A DNA stretch of 64,000 bases from contig OY755048.1 of NCBI GenBank assembly GCA_963576565.1, forward strand, positions 6,058,136-6,122,135, written 5' to 3'. The notes under the pieces are model-generated. The model made no database searches, was not told where the DNA came from, and worked only from the letters and a program-made list of their open reading frames with translations. Of the stretch, positions 11,112 to 21,134 are shown one piece after another. This stretch comes from Aspidapion aeneum (taxonomy: Eukaryota; Arthropoda; Insecta; Coleoptera; Brentidae). The position numbers and the translations under genes are program-made. How positions within the stretch are numbered: position 1 is the first letter of the stretch; each line of letters begins with the position of its first letter.

Positions 11112-11455
11112 GTGATACTAGTAAACTAGAAATGTGTTGTCACGAATTGGAGGAGAATTTACATTTAACTTTTCCTGTGCAACATATGATAAACACAGAC
11201 AAAGAAAAGAGTGAATTGTAAACATTTCTAATGCGCCTGTCTTCGATCCTACTATTTTAGAGGAATCCGAAACCAGTTTAAGTGACCTGTTGGAACAGAA
11301 AACTTTCTGTCCGCTAACATTACAAGGTCGACCTGGAACGCGAATTGGATTTTTCGTACGGTTTGATGACTGTCGAATGTCCTGATGGAACACAACTATT
11401 ATCTATAGATTTTTTTATAGAACGTCGATGTTTTCGACAGTCTCATAAAATGTAA
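11112..11455 (+). pseudogene. Coding-like segment with two frame breaks, weakly CUB-like
   Basis: After a strong acceptor (TTTTATCTCAG) three consecutive plus-strand frames look protein-like. 11114-11221 reads LEMCCHELEENLHLTFPV; 11218-11382 contains VFDPTILEESETSLSDLLEQ, then FCPLTLQGRPGTRIGFFVRF and DDCRMS; 11384-11455 reads DGTQLLSIDFF and ERRC. Breaks near 11219 (TAA) and 11383 (TGA) each need a one-base shift. The phrase LQGRPGTRI followed by a spaced Cys resembles one strand of CUB domains, but this is recall, not alignment. It may be a decayed gene, or a real exon whose frame was lost to assembly errors. A 91-codon minus frame over the same place has poorer composition. Confidence 0.4.
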
Positions 11456-11713
11456 ATCATTTCTCAGGAGTGGTACTAAAATTTTCGTCTTATAAGACCG
11501 TTTTAAAATTTAAATGTTATAAAAGTTCCTACCATGGTCCATATTCTCATATTGTAATATATTTAATTTTTTAAAAAGTAAATAATGCAAATTATCAGTT
11601 ATCCAGGTGCATAATATTCCAGAATTTTAATAATTATCTTAAGCAAAGCCGTCTGATGAAATAAAAGTAAACATCACTGTTTTGTATAATCTCTACTTCT
11701 CTTCTTCTTCTAG

Positions 11714-11803
11714 AAATTGAGAATATCATTATTTTGTCACTTGTGTACCCTGTCACTTGGTGGACTTGTGTCTCTTTCTCAAGGTTATGAGAAAGAAAAT
11801 CGA
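11714..11803 (+). CDS. Candidate 90-bp exon, unrecognised
   Basis: A pyrimidine-rich acceptor (CTTCTTCTTCTAG) precedes exactly 30 codons that end at AATCGA/GTAAGC, a strong donor. The frame reads KLRISLFCHLCTLSLGGLVS and then LSQGYEKENR, a hydrophobic stretch with two Cys and a charged tail. It lies 260 bp after the coding-like block at 11.1-11.45 kb on the same strand, so the two may belong to one gene. No family recognised. Confidence 0.32.
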
Positions 11804-11950
11804 GTAAGCAGAAATACATTCGTAATTTGTTTAAATTTATTGTTAATACAGACCTGCTTGATTAAAATGAAGAAGCCTACCTTCCCATCTGAGAGATACT
11901 GCGTTTTAAAATTGAATTCTGCATTTTCTTCATATCTCTAAATCTAACGT

Positions 11951-12120
11951 CATGGGTGCACCCAGGGGGGGGGGGAGGTCTCGGTGCCCGGGCACCTCCA
12001 AGCCTAGGAGAATTTTAGAAACTTTCCATATGTTTCATTAATAAAAAAATTAAATAGCATGAAATATAACATCATGGGGCATCGCCCCCTCCTGAGACAT
12101 CTTCCTGGGTGCTATTATTG
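11951..12120. mobile_element. hAT-like MITE, G-rich family, diverged copy
   Basis: This 170-bp element starts CATGGGTGCACCCAGG and ends CCTGGGTGCTATTATTG. Inside are a long G run and AAGCCTAGGA, then a CATTAAT core. The same arrangement is found at 24707-24882 and, inverted, at 45603-45796, where the ends read CAGTGGCG and CGCCACTG. The flanking bases no longer match as an 8-bp duplication, so this copy is the oldest of the three by appearance. Confidence 0.7.
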
Positions 12121-12167
12121 TGACATATGAATAAGGTAGTTAGCAGAAGCACCGTCGCAGGGTGTTT

Positions 12168-12273
12168 ACAGGCTCGAACGTTTGATTTGACGCTCCGAAG
12201 TCAACCCATTAAAAAAAAATCTGGAAGAGCTGCCGAGCGCTTCTAGGTGTCAAATCAACTGCTCGAGCCTGTG
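12168..12273. mobile_element. Short MITE with about 25-bp terminal inverted repeats
   Basis: The left end ACAGGCTCGAACGTTTGATT and the complement of the right end, ACAGGCTCGAGCAGTTGATT, agree over most of 25 bases, enclosing about 55 bp. No ORF. The target duplication is unclear, so the superfamily is not assigned. Confidence 0.7.
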
Positions 12274-12349
12274 CCTTATTCAAATGGTTCTGACAAATTT
12301 ATGAAAATTACAAAAATTGTAGCAAAAAAAAAATTGTGTATGCTTAAAA

Positions 12350-12612
12350 CCACACGGTAGAAGTGTAAACTTCAACAAGGCGAAATTAATAATATTGGCC
12401 CATAACATATTCTGCAAAGCGGACCGAACCGAACTCTTCTGTGTACTGGCCTTCATCTGCATCATCATATCGCTCGCTGAATGTTTCTCACAGTTAGTCG
12501 ACTCGAGCCGATTTCACCCGAATGAGCGTTACATAGCCGAGCCTGACGGCTCAGGTCAATTCACTACCCACAAAACTGCTAAACGCGCCTAAAGAAGTTT
12601 ACACTTCAAAAA
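12350..12612. repeat. Repeat bounded by GAAGTGTAAACTTC-like inverted ends
   Basis: The left edge (CACACGGTAGAAGTGTAAAC) and right edge (GAAGTTTACACTTC) are inverted. The left 45 bp recur in reverse orientation near 19846-19893, inside the hAT element at 19.3-20 kb. The interior is relatively GC-rich and has a 65-codon plus ORF (12395-12592) with an internal hydrophobic stretch; I see no family match and treat the ORF as unsupported. Confidence 0.5.
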
Positions 12613-12619
12613 TTATGTT

Positions 12620-13464
12620 ATCAAACGCCGAATGCCGTCTTCTAAAGCTTAAAAGTTATGTAATTTTAAAAACAATAAGCTTGTGGCCGAATCCTTAACA
12701 GATGTATATTAGTAGCTCGAATACTACCCTTTAAATAAATTAGTAAGTATATGTCCACGTTTTATATTTCCTTTTCAGACATCATCGTCACCATTCATCA
12801 TCTGTTAACATTAGTTACGCTCGTACCGAAGAGTGCTCAAAACTCCCGGTATACGAGCTACTAATATTCCCATATTGAGAATTCGCCTAGAAACTTATTA
12901 TTTCCCTAGTTTTGCTTGCCCTAAGGAAGGTTTGTAAATATTTTTATAACCTGTGTTTAACTAAATAAAAAAAAACGTCATTCAGGCATCCTCTTTAAGT
13001 CAAAATTATATTTGTCAACTAAACATCATCGTTGAACAAAATGAGCAAAAATCAAGTAAAAAAATTTTTTAAACTATTTTTCAGCCACTTCTTAAATATT
13101 GGAAGAATTTCGCAGCCCAGTCAAGAGATAATATTTAAAACACAACTGCTTATTTAGAATAATTATTGGTATTAAGCAGTGCTAATGAGTTTTTTAGAAA
13201 TTGGAAGAAAAAGGGGGACATGAGTGATATTTATCATTAATTAAATAATAATCAGACTTTAGTTTGTGTATTAGTTAACTCTGTCATAAAAAAAATATAT
13301 ATAATTCTCTTTAACATGTTTAACTAAATTATTTTTACCAGTTATTATTTTTTTAATATCTGGGCTCAGCCCCCCTCTGTCTACGGCTCTGATTTAACTT
13401 GTAGGTATTAAAAAAGCACTTTTCTAGTCAGTGCGAGATTTAAAGACTTAGTTGTTATATCCTG
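12620..13464. other. AT-rich non-coding DNA
   Basis: No supported gene. It contains low-complexity AT runs and scattered short poly-A tracts, without recognisable element ends. Confidence 0.45.
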
Positions 13465-13472
13465 GTCTGAAG

Positions 13473-14011
13473 TGAGGGGCGGCTGCTCTTTATGGCCGCA
13501 TAGCCGCTCGCCCCCCTTAGAAAATACACAAAAATATTCTAATAAAAATATTATTTATTAAATGTTTTGCTTATACCATGAATAAAGTTCTTCTCCATCT
13601 TCCTACACGATTAAGTTGCTAGCCGCTCGGGTTTTTCGGGCAGCAAACCAGATTGCGGCCCGTGTTACCATAGAAACGGGGGGAGAGTTAGGGAGGCAGA
13701 CCTCTGTTTTAATTCAATGTAGGGTGCACTTATTTTACGACTAGTCTGATTCACAAAATGTCACGGCTCGGTCCGCTGTGCAACAATATGTTATGGTCTG
13801 ATTAATATAACCTGATAAGACAATTTTTTAGACATTATGAAAGTAAAAAGGAAAATTAGAAACAATGTAAGTAGGTACATTCTCTGTTGATATTCATTTC
13901 TGGTGTTTTTTTAGAGTAATTTTTTATGTTAATAAAAAAAAATCCATAACCCGCACTCTTATGCCATTTGCGCCCCCCCCCCCCCAGCTTTATAGCTCAC
14001 GGGCCGCCACT
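13473..14011. mobile_element. Non-autonomous hAT element, 539 bp, perfect 8-bp TSD
   Basis: GTCTGAAG flanks the element at 13465-13472 and again at 14012-14019, an exact 8-bp target duplication as made by hAT transposases. The ends are short imperfect inverted repeats (left TGAGGGGCGGC, complement of right AGTGGCGGCC). The interior has GC-rich ends, a C-rich run near the right end and no transposase ORF, so it must have been moved by an enzyme supplied elsewhere. Confidence 0.85.
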
Positions 14012-14019
14012 GTCTGAAG

Positions 14020-15500
14020 CACTAGGTCTCAAGATCTTAGTAAATACTGGTCTTTGGGTTAGTTTCACATTTTTTAAATATTAATGTAAATTGTGATACA
14101 CATTTTATTTAATTTTTAAATACTCGTATTAACCCTTTTCGCTTTATAAAGCATTTTCCTTTTAAAGTTTTTGTAATTTTATCTCGTGTGCATATTTATC
14201 ATTTTTATTTATAATATGCTTCTTCCTCGTTATTATTAGATCAAACATATTTTATATTTGAGAGTGAAAAATATCCGCGCATAAAGTAACGTGTGCTAAC
14301 GAGGAAAATCCGTCTTCTGGAAAATGGCACGGAGTATTGTTGATCAGAGAGACAGAATTTATGTCTTTTGTATGTCGAAGCAAGATTCCTCGACAAAAGA
14401 ATATAAATATATTTTTCTCGTTCGCGAAAGTGATGCTGCCTTGGAGTAGCGTGGCAATGCGTCTTAGTTTACATTCAAATGTCCTTATTTCCTTGCTTGA
14501 ATCGCGGCTTAGAACTTCTAAAATAATAGCCTTTTCTTAAAATAAGGTGTTACACTCAAATAAGCCAAATAAAAACTAGTAAACTTACTCTAAAAAAATA
14601 AATACATTGAGATCCAAAAGATCAAACTGGCAGAACAAACAGATTTGAATTACTTAACTATGATCAATGGATCTCAAAGAGGCATATGACAGTATCCAAC
14701 CAATGATTGACAAGCTATAAGAATTGTAGGAGCAAAAAACAATGACGAACCGAAACTGCAAGAATACGAAGATTTCGTTCAAGATCCAGAATTAGAAATA
14801 GATCTTATAAATCTATATAATTATAACATTATACAGGAGAACAGTAAGATTTTAAATCACATAATAAACAAGCAATAAACAAATAAATACTCAGTGGGAA
14901 TGCAACCGACAAAAACATTCAAATAAATTAGTTAAACCTGCAAAACATAAAAAAAGAAAAAAAAGAAGAAATAAAAGAATCAGAGAAATAAAAATTCCAA
15001 ACATAGAAAAGACGATCGACAACGAAACAGTTAACATTGATAGCGTTAACCCACCTTATATATAAAGAAATAAACTTAACCAATCAAACTAAGTAGTCAA
15101 AAACTTTTTATTCTGGAAGTGCAAGGTCTGTTAATCCAGAGGATTTGCCAGGTAATTAATACAAACTTGAAATCTGCCCTTCTTTATTACTAGGACAGTG
15201 TGAGAAATAGAAAAATAGGTAAATATACAGCCACAGCTCTACAGGTTTTCTTAAAGGTAGCTGTGCAAAAGGCAAACGTCAGAATATTTTAGGGAAAAAG
15301 GGCCAAGAAACAAGCAAAAACCAAAAAAAAAATAATTTAATTTTTTTTATGAGTCTGAAGTTTAAAGTTTAGTACCTCATGCAAAAAAAAATAATTTTGT
15401 ATTTGCAACTTTTTCATTGAAACTAAAACATTAGCTACAGGTAGGTTTCGCCACTACTCTCAGGTAAAAATTCGGTTCTAAATCTGTCCCAAAGGACTCA
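14020..15500. other. AT-rich DNA with a tiny LINE-like scrap
   Basis: Near 14663 the plus strand reads MDLKEAYDSIQP, like the LINE RT motif DLxKAYD, and about 14766-14830 reads EYEDFVQDPELEIDLINLY; both are in broken frames. A minus-strand open stretch near 14340-14520 has no recognisable motif. Otherwise non-coding. The region may be the remains of a reverse transcriptase with unrelated flanks. Confidence 0.35.
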
Positions 15501-15518
15501 ATTTCGAATCGAACATAC

Positions 15519-16192
15519 GTGGCAGTAGGACAGCTAGCCGGGACATTTTGTGGGGCTTGTCTCCAGGTTTTAATGTATGTAATAATACTTTTTACAATGG
15601 TGTTATATATAAGCTTTTTGTTATGTTTTGATATATTTTGGTCCCAAATTATTCCATTTAATAAAGTTATTGCTTCTCTTCCTTGTACGTTTCTATCTTT
15701 TATAGCTTTGTCTAGTGTTCAGTCAGCTGTAATATTCAGACCTAAGTATTTATACTCATCACAGGACTGAATTCGCTGCCCAGTATTTAAGATTAGATCC
15801 TGTTTCGTTCCACCAATACAAATATACTCTGTCTTATTGATATTAACCTCTAGTCCCCACTTATTGTACTCTTCTATTAGTTTTCGTATCATATATTCGA
15901 GGTCGTCTTAATCCTTAGCCACCACTATCTGATCATCGGCGAAACATAAAGTATACAAGGTGGTTTTATCCAACGGAATTCCCATGTTTTGGCATTTCCT
16001 CTTCCAGACTTTAAGGACCTGTTCCAAATATATCTTGAAGAGCGTAGGCGAGATACAGCAACCTTGTTTAAGACCTTTATTTACTTGAAAGCCTTTGGTT
16101 AGTTTTGCTTTTATTTTAACTTTTGCCTTACTATTGCGGTATAACTCTTTGATGGCCTTAATTACTTGTACGCTTATGTTTGTCTTTTCCAA
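15519..16192 (-). pseudogene. LINE reverse transcriptase remnant, subfamily B
   Basis: Read on the minus strand, the ORF 15908-16192 contains KGLKQGCCISPTLFKIYLEQ and CFADDQIVVAKD, the template-grip and catalytic motifs of non-LTR retrotransposon reverse transcriptase. It continues after an in-frame stop with a DLEYMIRKLIEEYNKWGL block and TEYICIGG, then YKYLGLNI, the thumb region. The end near 15520 fades into non-coding DNA. It is clearly related to, but distinct in sequence from, the LINE copies at 43.5, 45.3 and 54 kb. It is 5'-truncated and multiply interrupted, and therefore inactive. Confidence 0.85.
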
Positions 16193-16199
16193 CGCTTTC

Positions 16200-17570
16200 C
16201 AAAGTAGATTTAGTCGTAATGGTATACTAGTGGGATATATAAGAAATTTTTTAATTTAGCGAAAAACGTGCCGCCAAAAAAGAAAAAAATATATATTATT
16301 TAAAGAAACAAAGCGCCGGTGCGCACCCGCAGACCATACATTTTTAGGAAAAATGAGTCCAAATGCAATGGTTTGGTTAGTTTCAGAAGTGTAACGTCGC
16401 ACTTGGTCAGTTAGTCCTTAATAAATTATGCTAATTTCTTTGGATGTTAATTTTAATTTCCATTTTTGCTCGTCTGGAGCTTGGCGCCCTAGGCAGGTTC
16501 CTAAGCTGCCTACGCCTAGCTACGGGACTGACGTATGTTAGTAGATGTACCTCTTGAACGACTTAATTTACTGTGTTACTGCACACACCTGGGAACAACG
16601 TTGAAATCCCCTTATTGCTGGATTTACTGTGCGATTCTTTTTCTTGCTCTTATCACTTACTGTAGTTAAACCTTTTTATCTCTTGCATAAAGTATTTGTG
16701 GATGCTCGTTTTAAGTTTCATCGACTTAAAGATCCTCAAGCTTGGGCTTTAGTTTCCCTCGATCCGATTTCAAACTGGATTTCGTGGAAAATATATAAGG
16801 TACTTTTATATATACTTATGCTTCTCTCTCGGATTCGATAAATTTTTATTGCTTTTGAAATTCCTTTTTGATCTGACACTTAAAGTTTCGGAATCTGTGA
16901 AAATTCTTTAGTACAATGCATTCGACGTCTTCAGCAATATTTTCATGATATATTTATTTATTTTTATGAATTCATCAGTATTATAATAATCTCTATAAGT
17001 ACTTGTAACTTTATCTACTTTTATAAATACAAAAACATTATATAGGATGTTATTTCGAACTACTAACAGAACTAAATCGAACTAGGTATAGATTCCAATA
17101 CCTATTTTCCTGAAATTTAATTTTAATCTGGCAAGAGATCAACAGTTTCAATTTTGCAACAGACAATACACTTTGGCCTTAAGCTAATTTATTGCCTAAA
17201 TTGACATGTTGGCGATCAGTATGACAGTGTTTGGAAGCTGTTCACAAATTACGTAATGGTTGACAGGGGGAAGAACACAGTCGTCTCGTTATGGAAAGTT
17301 ATAGAGGGGGCAAAAAGTGTTAGGGGTATGATAATAAAATAAATAAGACGGGCGGTGGGTTTAAAATAAAAAGTGCTGTCCTATAAGGAGATAATTTTAT
17401 ATTGGAATATTGCATTCACTGAAGGCAAACCATCCTTCATTATAAAATACATATTCCATTCGTTAAAAGAAATTCATATTGGCTTACTTCCTCCAGAAAA
17501 AAACTTTCTTACATGAAACTATTTTCCCCTTCCAAGTTAATTACAAACTTAAAACGAAGTTTTGCATTTC
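16200..17570. other. Non-coding, fragments of DNA-element ends
   Basis: Near 16500-16530 the complement reads CAGTCCCGTAGCTAGGCG, a hAT-like terminus without a detected partner. Near 17241-17330 the phrase TTCACAAATTACGTAA followed by G-rich sequence resembles the ACGTAACGC MITE family seen at 55.7 kb, but only one end is convincing. The rest is AT-rich with no coding signal. Confidence 0.4.
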
Positions 17571-17573
17571 AGA

Positions 17574-18403
17574 CTGACTTCCGCATGCGCAGATCTACCA
17601 ATATTATTTACCTCATGTATTACAATTACAATAGATGAGCAGGGTGATTTTCACTTGATTTCTAACCACATGAAAATAGAAAGTTTCAAAAACCTATCCT
17701 AACAAAACCTAATCAAATTTAACCGAACCGAACCAAAGCAAACTGAACCAATAATTTTCTTTAAAAAAAATACTTTCCTGACTTACTACCCGGAAACCTA
17801 GAGGATGTGAATCCGAACCGAACCAAACCAAACCGAACCGAACCAAAACAAACTGAACCAACAATTTTTTTTCAAAAAAAACTTTCCTGACATACTACCC
17901 GGGATCCTAGAGGATGTGAATCCGAACCGAACCGAACCGAACCAAACCGAACCGAACCAAAACAAACTGAACCAACAATTTTTTTCAAAAAAAAACTTTT
18001 CTGACTTCTTTTCCGGGATCCTAGAGGGTCTGAATCCGAACCGAACCGAATCGAACCGAACCTATCCAAACCTAACCATACTCCAAACTCAACTAAACCT
18101 AATTAGCAGCGTTGTAGTTTAGTTTGGTTAGGTTAAGTTTGGTTCGGTTTAGTTAGGTTCGGTTCAGTTCGGCTCGGATTCACATCCTCTAGGATCCCGG
18201 GTAGGAAGTCAGGAAAGTTTTTTTTTTTAATTATTGGTTCAGTTTGCTTTGGTTCGGTTCGGTTATTTGGATTTGATTAGGTTTCGTTAGGTTAGGTTTT
18301 TGAAACTTTCTATTTTCATGTGGTTAGAAATCAAGTGCTCCTGCTCATCTATTGTAATACATGAGGTAAATAATATTGGTAGATCTGCGCATGCAGAAGT
18401 CAG
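17574..18403. mobile_element. Foldback-type element with GGTTC-like pentamers and about 110-bp internal repeats
   Basis: The outer arms (17574-17840 and about 18135-18403) are inverted copies of each other over roughly 260 bp, beginning CTGACTTC(C/T)GCATGCG and passing through ATCTACCAATATTATTTACC and CTTGATTTCTAACCACATG. Inside are three or four tandem units of about 110 bp, each with CTTTCCTGAC, TACCCGGGATCCTAGAGG and GTGAATCCGAACCGAACC. Short ORFs across the units are translations of the repeat. No transposase. The pentamer AACCG/AACCA/AACCT recurs and locally approaches TTAGG-like telomeric words near 18120-18160. No clear target duplication. Confidence 0.82.
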
Positions 18404-18409
18404 GCAGCC

Positions 18410-19236
18410 AAAGTACACTTGGTAGGGCTAGCGTCTTGTGTCTATGATTCAGTTACTCGGAGAATTTCGAAGTGGAATGTACCTATTGTGAGGTTCTGAC
18501 ATAACCTAATTCAAATTTTGATCAAATAAATCAATTTAAATTATTTTATTTTGCTTGATAAATAATTGACTTTTTTTAATCCACCGTGAATAAACATAAA
18601 CATATCCCCTAGGAAACTAAACCGATTTAAAAAAAAAATTAATGTGTTGTATAGAGAATCAAAATACCTTTCAAAAGAGGTATTACATGCCCCCTTTCCA
18701 ATTTAAACTCTTTGTGTTCAAAAGTTAGAAGGGGGAGGGGTCAATTTAGGTCCGCACTGTATAATTTTTTTTTCTGTGTAGACTACAATAATCCTTCTCT
18801 TTAAAATTAATTTAGCTAAGTTAGCTTAAAGGGAAAAATATGTGCTACCGATGTAGCTAGTGTACCCGTCTGGCAGATTAGTAAGGTGCAAGAAAGGAAG
18901 GCTCTTTCGCTAAACATTTATACCTTGTTTGTGTTATGTAGCCATGAAATCTAGGAGCTCAAAATCCCCGTGTAGGCGACATAATGCACTAAAACTTTAA
19001 CCCCACTGAAAACATTGTAGCAACACGCTTGCAATAAAACGTTTTACTTTTTTGTGCACTAATGGCGGAACTAAGGTAACCAAAAGCGGAACACAAGTAC
19101 TTTAAGTCCGCTATAAAAAAATAAGCTCTCTTTCTTTTGTTGTGGGTGCTCGTGGGGGCTCAGTCAGTAAGGGCTCGTGACTTTCGGCAATAGGTGACGC
19201 AGGATTTTTCTCCCCCCATTTTTTTATACACACATA
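18410..19236. other. Non-coding DNA between foldback and W repeat
   Basis: No gene found. The sequence is AT-rich with a few GC-richer patches (18840-18990, 19130-19200) that carry stops in all frames. Confidence 0.45.
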
Positions 19237-19294
19237 TAAAATACTCTGCCAATATATGGGCCCCTAAGCTCACACTAGGTACTATAGTTATAGT

Positions 19295-19978
19295 TAGGGT
19301 TACCAGACGTCCGGATTAATCCGAACATGTCCGGATTTTTACTACGTCGGGGCGGGTCCGGGCGGATTTTTCATAAACGTCCGGATTTTAAAGTAGCCGC
19401 CTTTATAAACATCAAATAATGCAAAATAAATTAGTTTCAAAAAATGTAATTAAACAATAATCGTCGATAAATTTAGCAGTTTGAATTCACCTTTAAGTGG
19501 GGTCTTCACATAACGTTTTATCTTACATCTTGCCTGTTCAGTCAAAACGCATCAAGTAAAACTTTGTGTGTAGGCGGAAAAACGGACGTTTTACTTGAAC
19601 TGATTTAAGACGAAAGACCGCCTAGAGAACTGACCGGATCACGCATTGTTTTCCAATAAAACCATCGTTTTTTATCAAAAACTGATCTAAAAACGTACGT
19701 TAAAACCACAGATGACCTTATATGTTAGGTGATCCGTGTTAAAACTATCAAGTGTCTACGCTAGTCTTTCAACCGTCATACTTGACCCTTTTGACTGACA
19801 GGCAAGACGTAAGGTAAAACGTTATGTAAAGACCCCGCTTACAGTAGTATTATTAATTTCACCTTGTTGAAGTTTACACTTCTGCCGTGTGGCACCGAAA
19901 AAATTTTGACGTCCGGATTTTGTCCGGATTTTCTTGACGGCTGGTCCTGGTTAGAGACGTTTTCATCTGGTAACCCTA
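19295..19978. mobile_element. Non-autonomous hAT element, 684 bp, inserted in W copy 1
   Basis: The ends are inverted (TAGGGTTACCAGACG and its counterpart GGTAACCCTA) and the flanks GTTATAGT (19287-19294) and GTCATAGT (19979-19986) match at 7 of 8 bases, the hAT signature. The uninterrupted W copy at 23.75 kb shows the empty site (GTTATAGTGTA). The subterminal word GTCCGGATT recurs at both ends. There is no transposase ORF. It is itself hit by a second element at 19496-19839 and shares 45 bp with the repeat at 12.35 kb. Confidence 0.85.
19496..19839. mobile_element. 344-bp MITE nested in the hAT element, TA-flanked
   Basis: Inverted ends AGTGGGGTCTTCACATAACG and the complement of the right end, AGCGGGGTCTTTACATAACG, extend for about 50 bp with few mismatches (both continue to CTTGCCTGT and CAGTCAAAA). 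TA lies immediately outside each end, fitting a Tc1/mariner-like or Harbinger-like target. No ORF. This is the third and youngest layer at this site. Confidence 0.82.
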
Positions 19979-20213
19979 GTCATAGTGTATTTTGTTAAAC
20001 TCCGGACTCAATTACCTTTCGTTTGATATCACACACGCCATATTTTCACATAAACTCTAATTTTTTAAATCTACCCCCACCCTTTTATTTAGTTTGTGTT
20101 CGGTGGATTTTGTTCATTTTTAAATGGGACCATCTCGACCCAAGACCCAGCCTAGGTACCAAATTTCATTAAAATCGGCCAAGCGGTTTTTGATTTATGC
20201 GCGTTGGTCGTTA

Positions 20214-20282
20214 CAGACAGACACACAGACAGACAGACAGACAGACAGACCGACATACATACAGACAGACAGACAGACAGAC
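20214..20282. repeat. ACAG tetranucleotide microsatellite inside W copy 1
   Basis: A run of ACAG units with a few CGAC/ATAC interruptions. Because it occupies the same position in all three W copies, the run belongs to the mobile unit and was not created independently at each place. Confidence 0.92.
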
Positions 20283-20546
20283 GGCGCAACAAAAAAGTTT
20301 GAAAATCATCTGAAACGCAAAGATATATAAAAAATTTTGAAATCGGAGCAACTTTTTTTTTTCTCGAAAAAATTAGGATCACGATAGCTCACATTACTAT
20401 AATAAAGTATATGTGTGAGCTAAAATAAAAATATAATAATATGCTAATAATGTTAAAACTTGTTCTATAAAGAACTTACCTAAATTCAGTAAAATCAACG
20501 AAATCAGGTAGGTAGTAGGTTCACGATGATGCAATTGCAATTTAAT

Positions 20547-20765
20547 TTAAATTTTACTGCTTATATGTGAGGCAATTTGTCTATGCTTTAAATGTTTGTA
20601 CCACCATTCTCTAAAATGTCGAATGTACACTTTATCTTTAACCTTAGCCGGTTTATTTACATTCAATATAGGGGACGGCTTTTCACAGTTCAAAAAGTCT
20701 TTTTCGTCATCGTTGTTCCACCTTGAAAACGGTTTTTCCAGTAAAACACATACTGCGTCGTACAC
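20547..20765 (-). CDS. Unrecognised 72-codon ORF
   Basis: From Met at 20765 the product reads SRWNNDDEKDFLNC, LNVNKPAKVKDKVYIRHFRE and WWYKHLKHRQIASH. The basic/aromatic composition and the RHFREWWYKH phrase look like a real protein, perhaps from a DNA-transposon ORF or a host exon, but I cannot name a family. It runs up to the candidate plus-strand exon at 20768, so at most one of the two is probably real. Confidence 0.28.
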   Translation of the reverse strand: MYDAVCVLLEKPFSRWNNDDEKDFLNCEKPSPILNVNKPAKVKDKVYIRHFREWWYKHLKHRQIASHISSKI

Positions 20766-20767
20766 AG

Positions 20768-21027
20768 GGAACGTTGTGCAAAATAATTAAAATAAAAACC
20801 GAATCAGAACCGATGGTCAATAATACGCCAGACACTATTTCAATAATGTACGCATGTTCAACACCTGATTCATTGCCCTCCGAAAGCTTGCGACGTTGTG
20901 ATGACAACCAACGGAAGCCTTCACCCCGCGGCTCATCGAGTAGACACAGGCGAACGAAAAACAAAAATCGCTTCAACAATTCCTTGTCTGTACTCTGGGC
21001 CCACACAGAATCCGCGGCGGTTAACAG
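20768..21027 (+). CDS. Candidate 260-bp exon, Ser/Arg-rich, unrecognised
   Basis: The frame is open from a TACACAG acceptor-like site to GTTAACAG/GTAATA. It reads KIIKIKTESEPMVNNTPDTI, later TPDSLPSESLRRCDDNQRKP and SPRGSSSRHRRTKNKNRFNN. The low-complexity Ser/Arg/Lys content with acidic patches suggests a disordered, possibly nuclear segment. GC content is well above the flanks. A hAT-like end (CCGCCACTG at 21121-21129) follows closely, so it could instead be part of a hAT element whose left end I did not find. The opposite strand is also open over most of this interval. Confidence 0.33.
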
Positions 21028-21134
21028 GTAATAAGGTGACCAATTTTTTGTCCTGTCTTAGATTCTTAGTAGTCTGGCAAAAAGGGGATGAAGCAGCGCT
21101 CATCTGCGTCATTGGGCGAACCGCCACTGGTTAG

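Larger units (their letters stand above)
19237..20425. mobile_element. W repeat copy 1, interrupted by a hAT element
   Basis: It begins AAATACTCTGCCAATATATG, followed by AGCTCACACTAG, and ends with a hairpin-like AGCTCACATTACT...GTGTGAGCTAAAATAA. Internal landmarks shared with copies at 23.7 and 61.0 kb are a TTTAACTCCGGACTCAATTA block with CTACCCCCACCC, then CCAAATTTCATTAAAATCGG, GTTGGTCGTTACAGACAGAC and an ACAG microsatellite (20214-20282), then CGCAAAGATATATAAAAAA. No ORF is conserved apart from translations of the repeat. A Helitron was considered because the right hairpin is followed by CTAA, but the insertion context does not fit. Superfamily left open. Confidence 0.8.

Noticed and set aside
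16440..16540. hAT element ending at CTAGCTACGGGACTG
   Set aside because: Only one terminus seen; no partner end or duplication found.
17872..18122. ORFs with NPNRTEPNQTE or GSVRFGSVRF repeats
   Set aside because: Translations of the AACCG pentamer and the 110-bp units.
20124..20382. ORFs rich in QTDRQTD or SVCLSVC on both strands (also at 24.13-24.44 kb)
   Set aside because: They are translations of the ACAG microsatellite inside W repeats, not proteins.
19237..20425. W repeat as a Helitron
   Set aside because: A hairpin before CTAA at the right end is suggestive, but the left end is not preceded by A, the right end is not followed by T, and shared sequence runs beyond CTAA.
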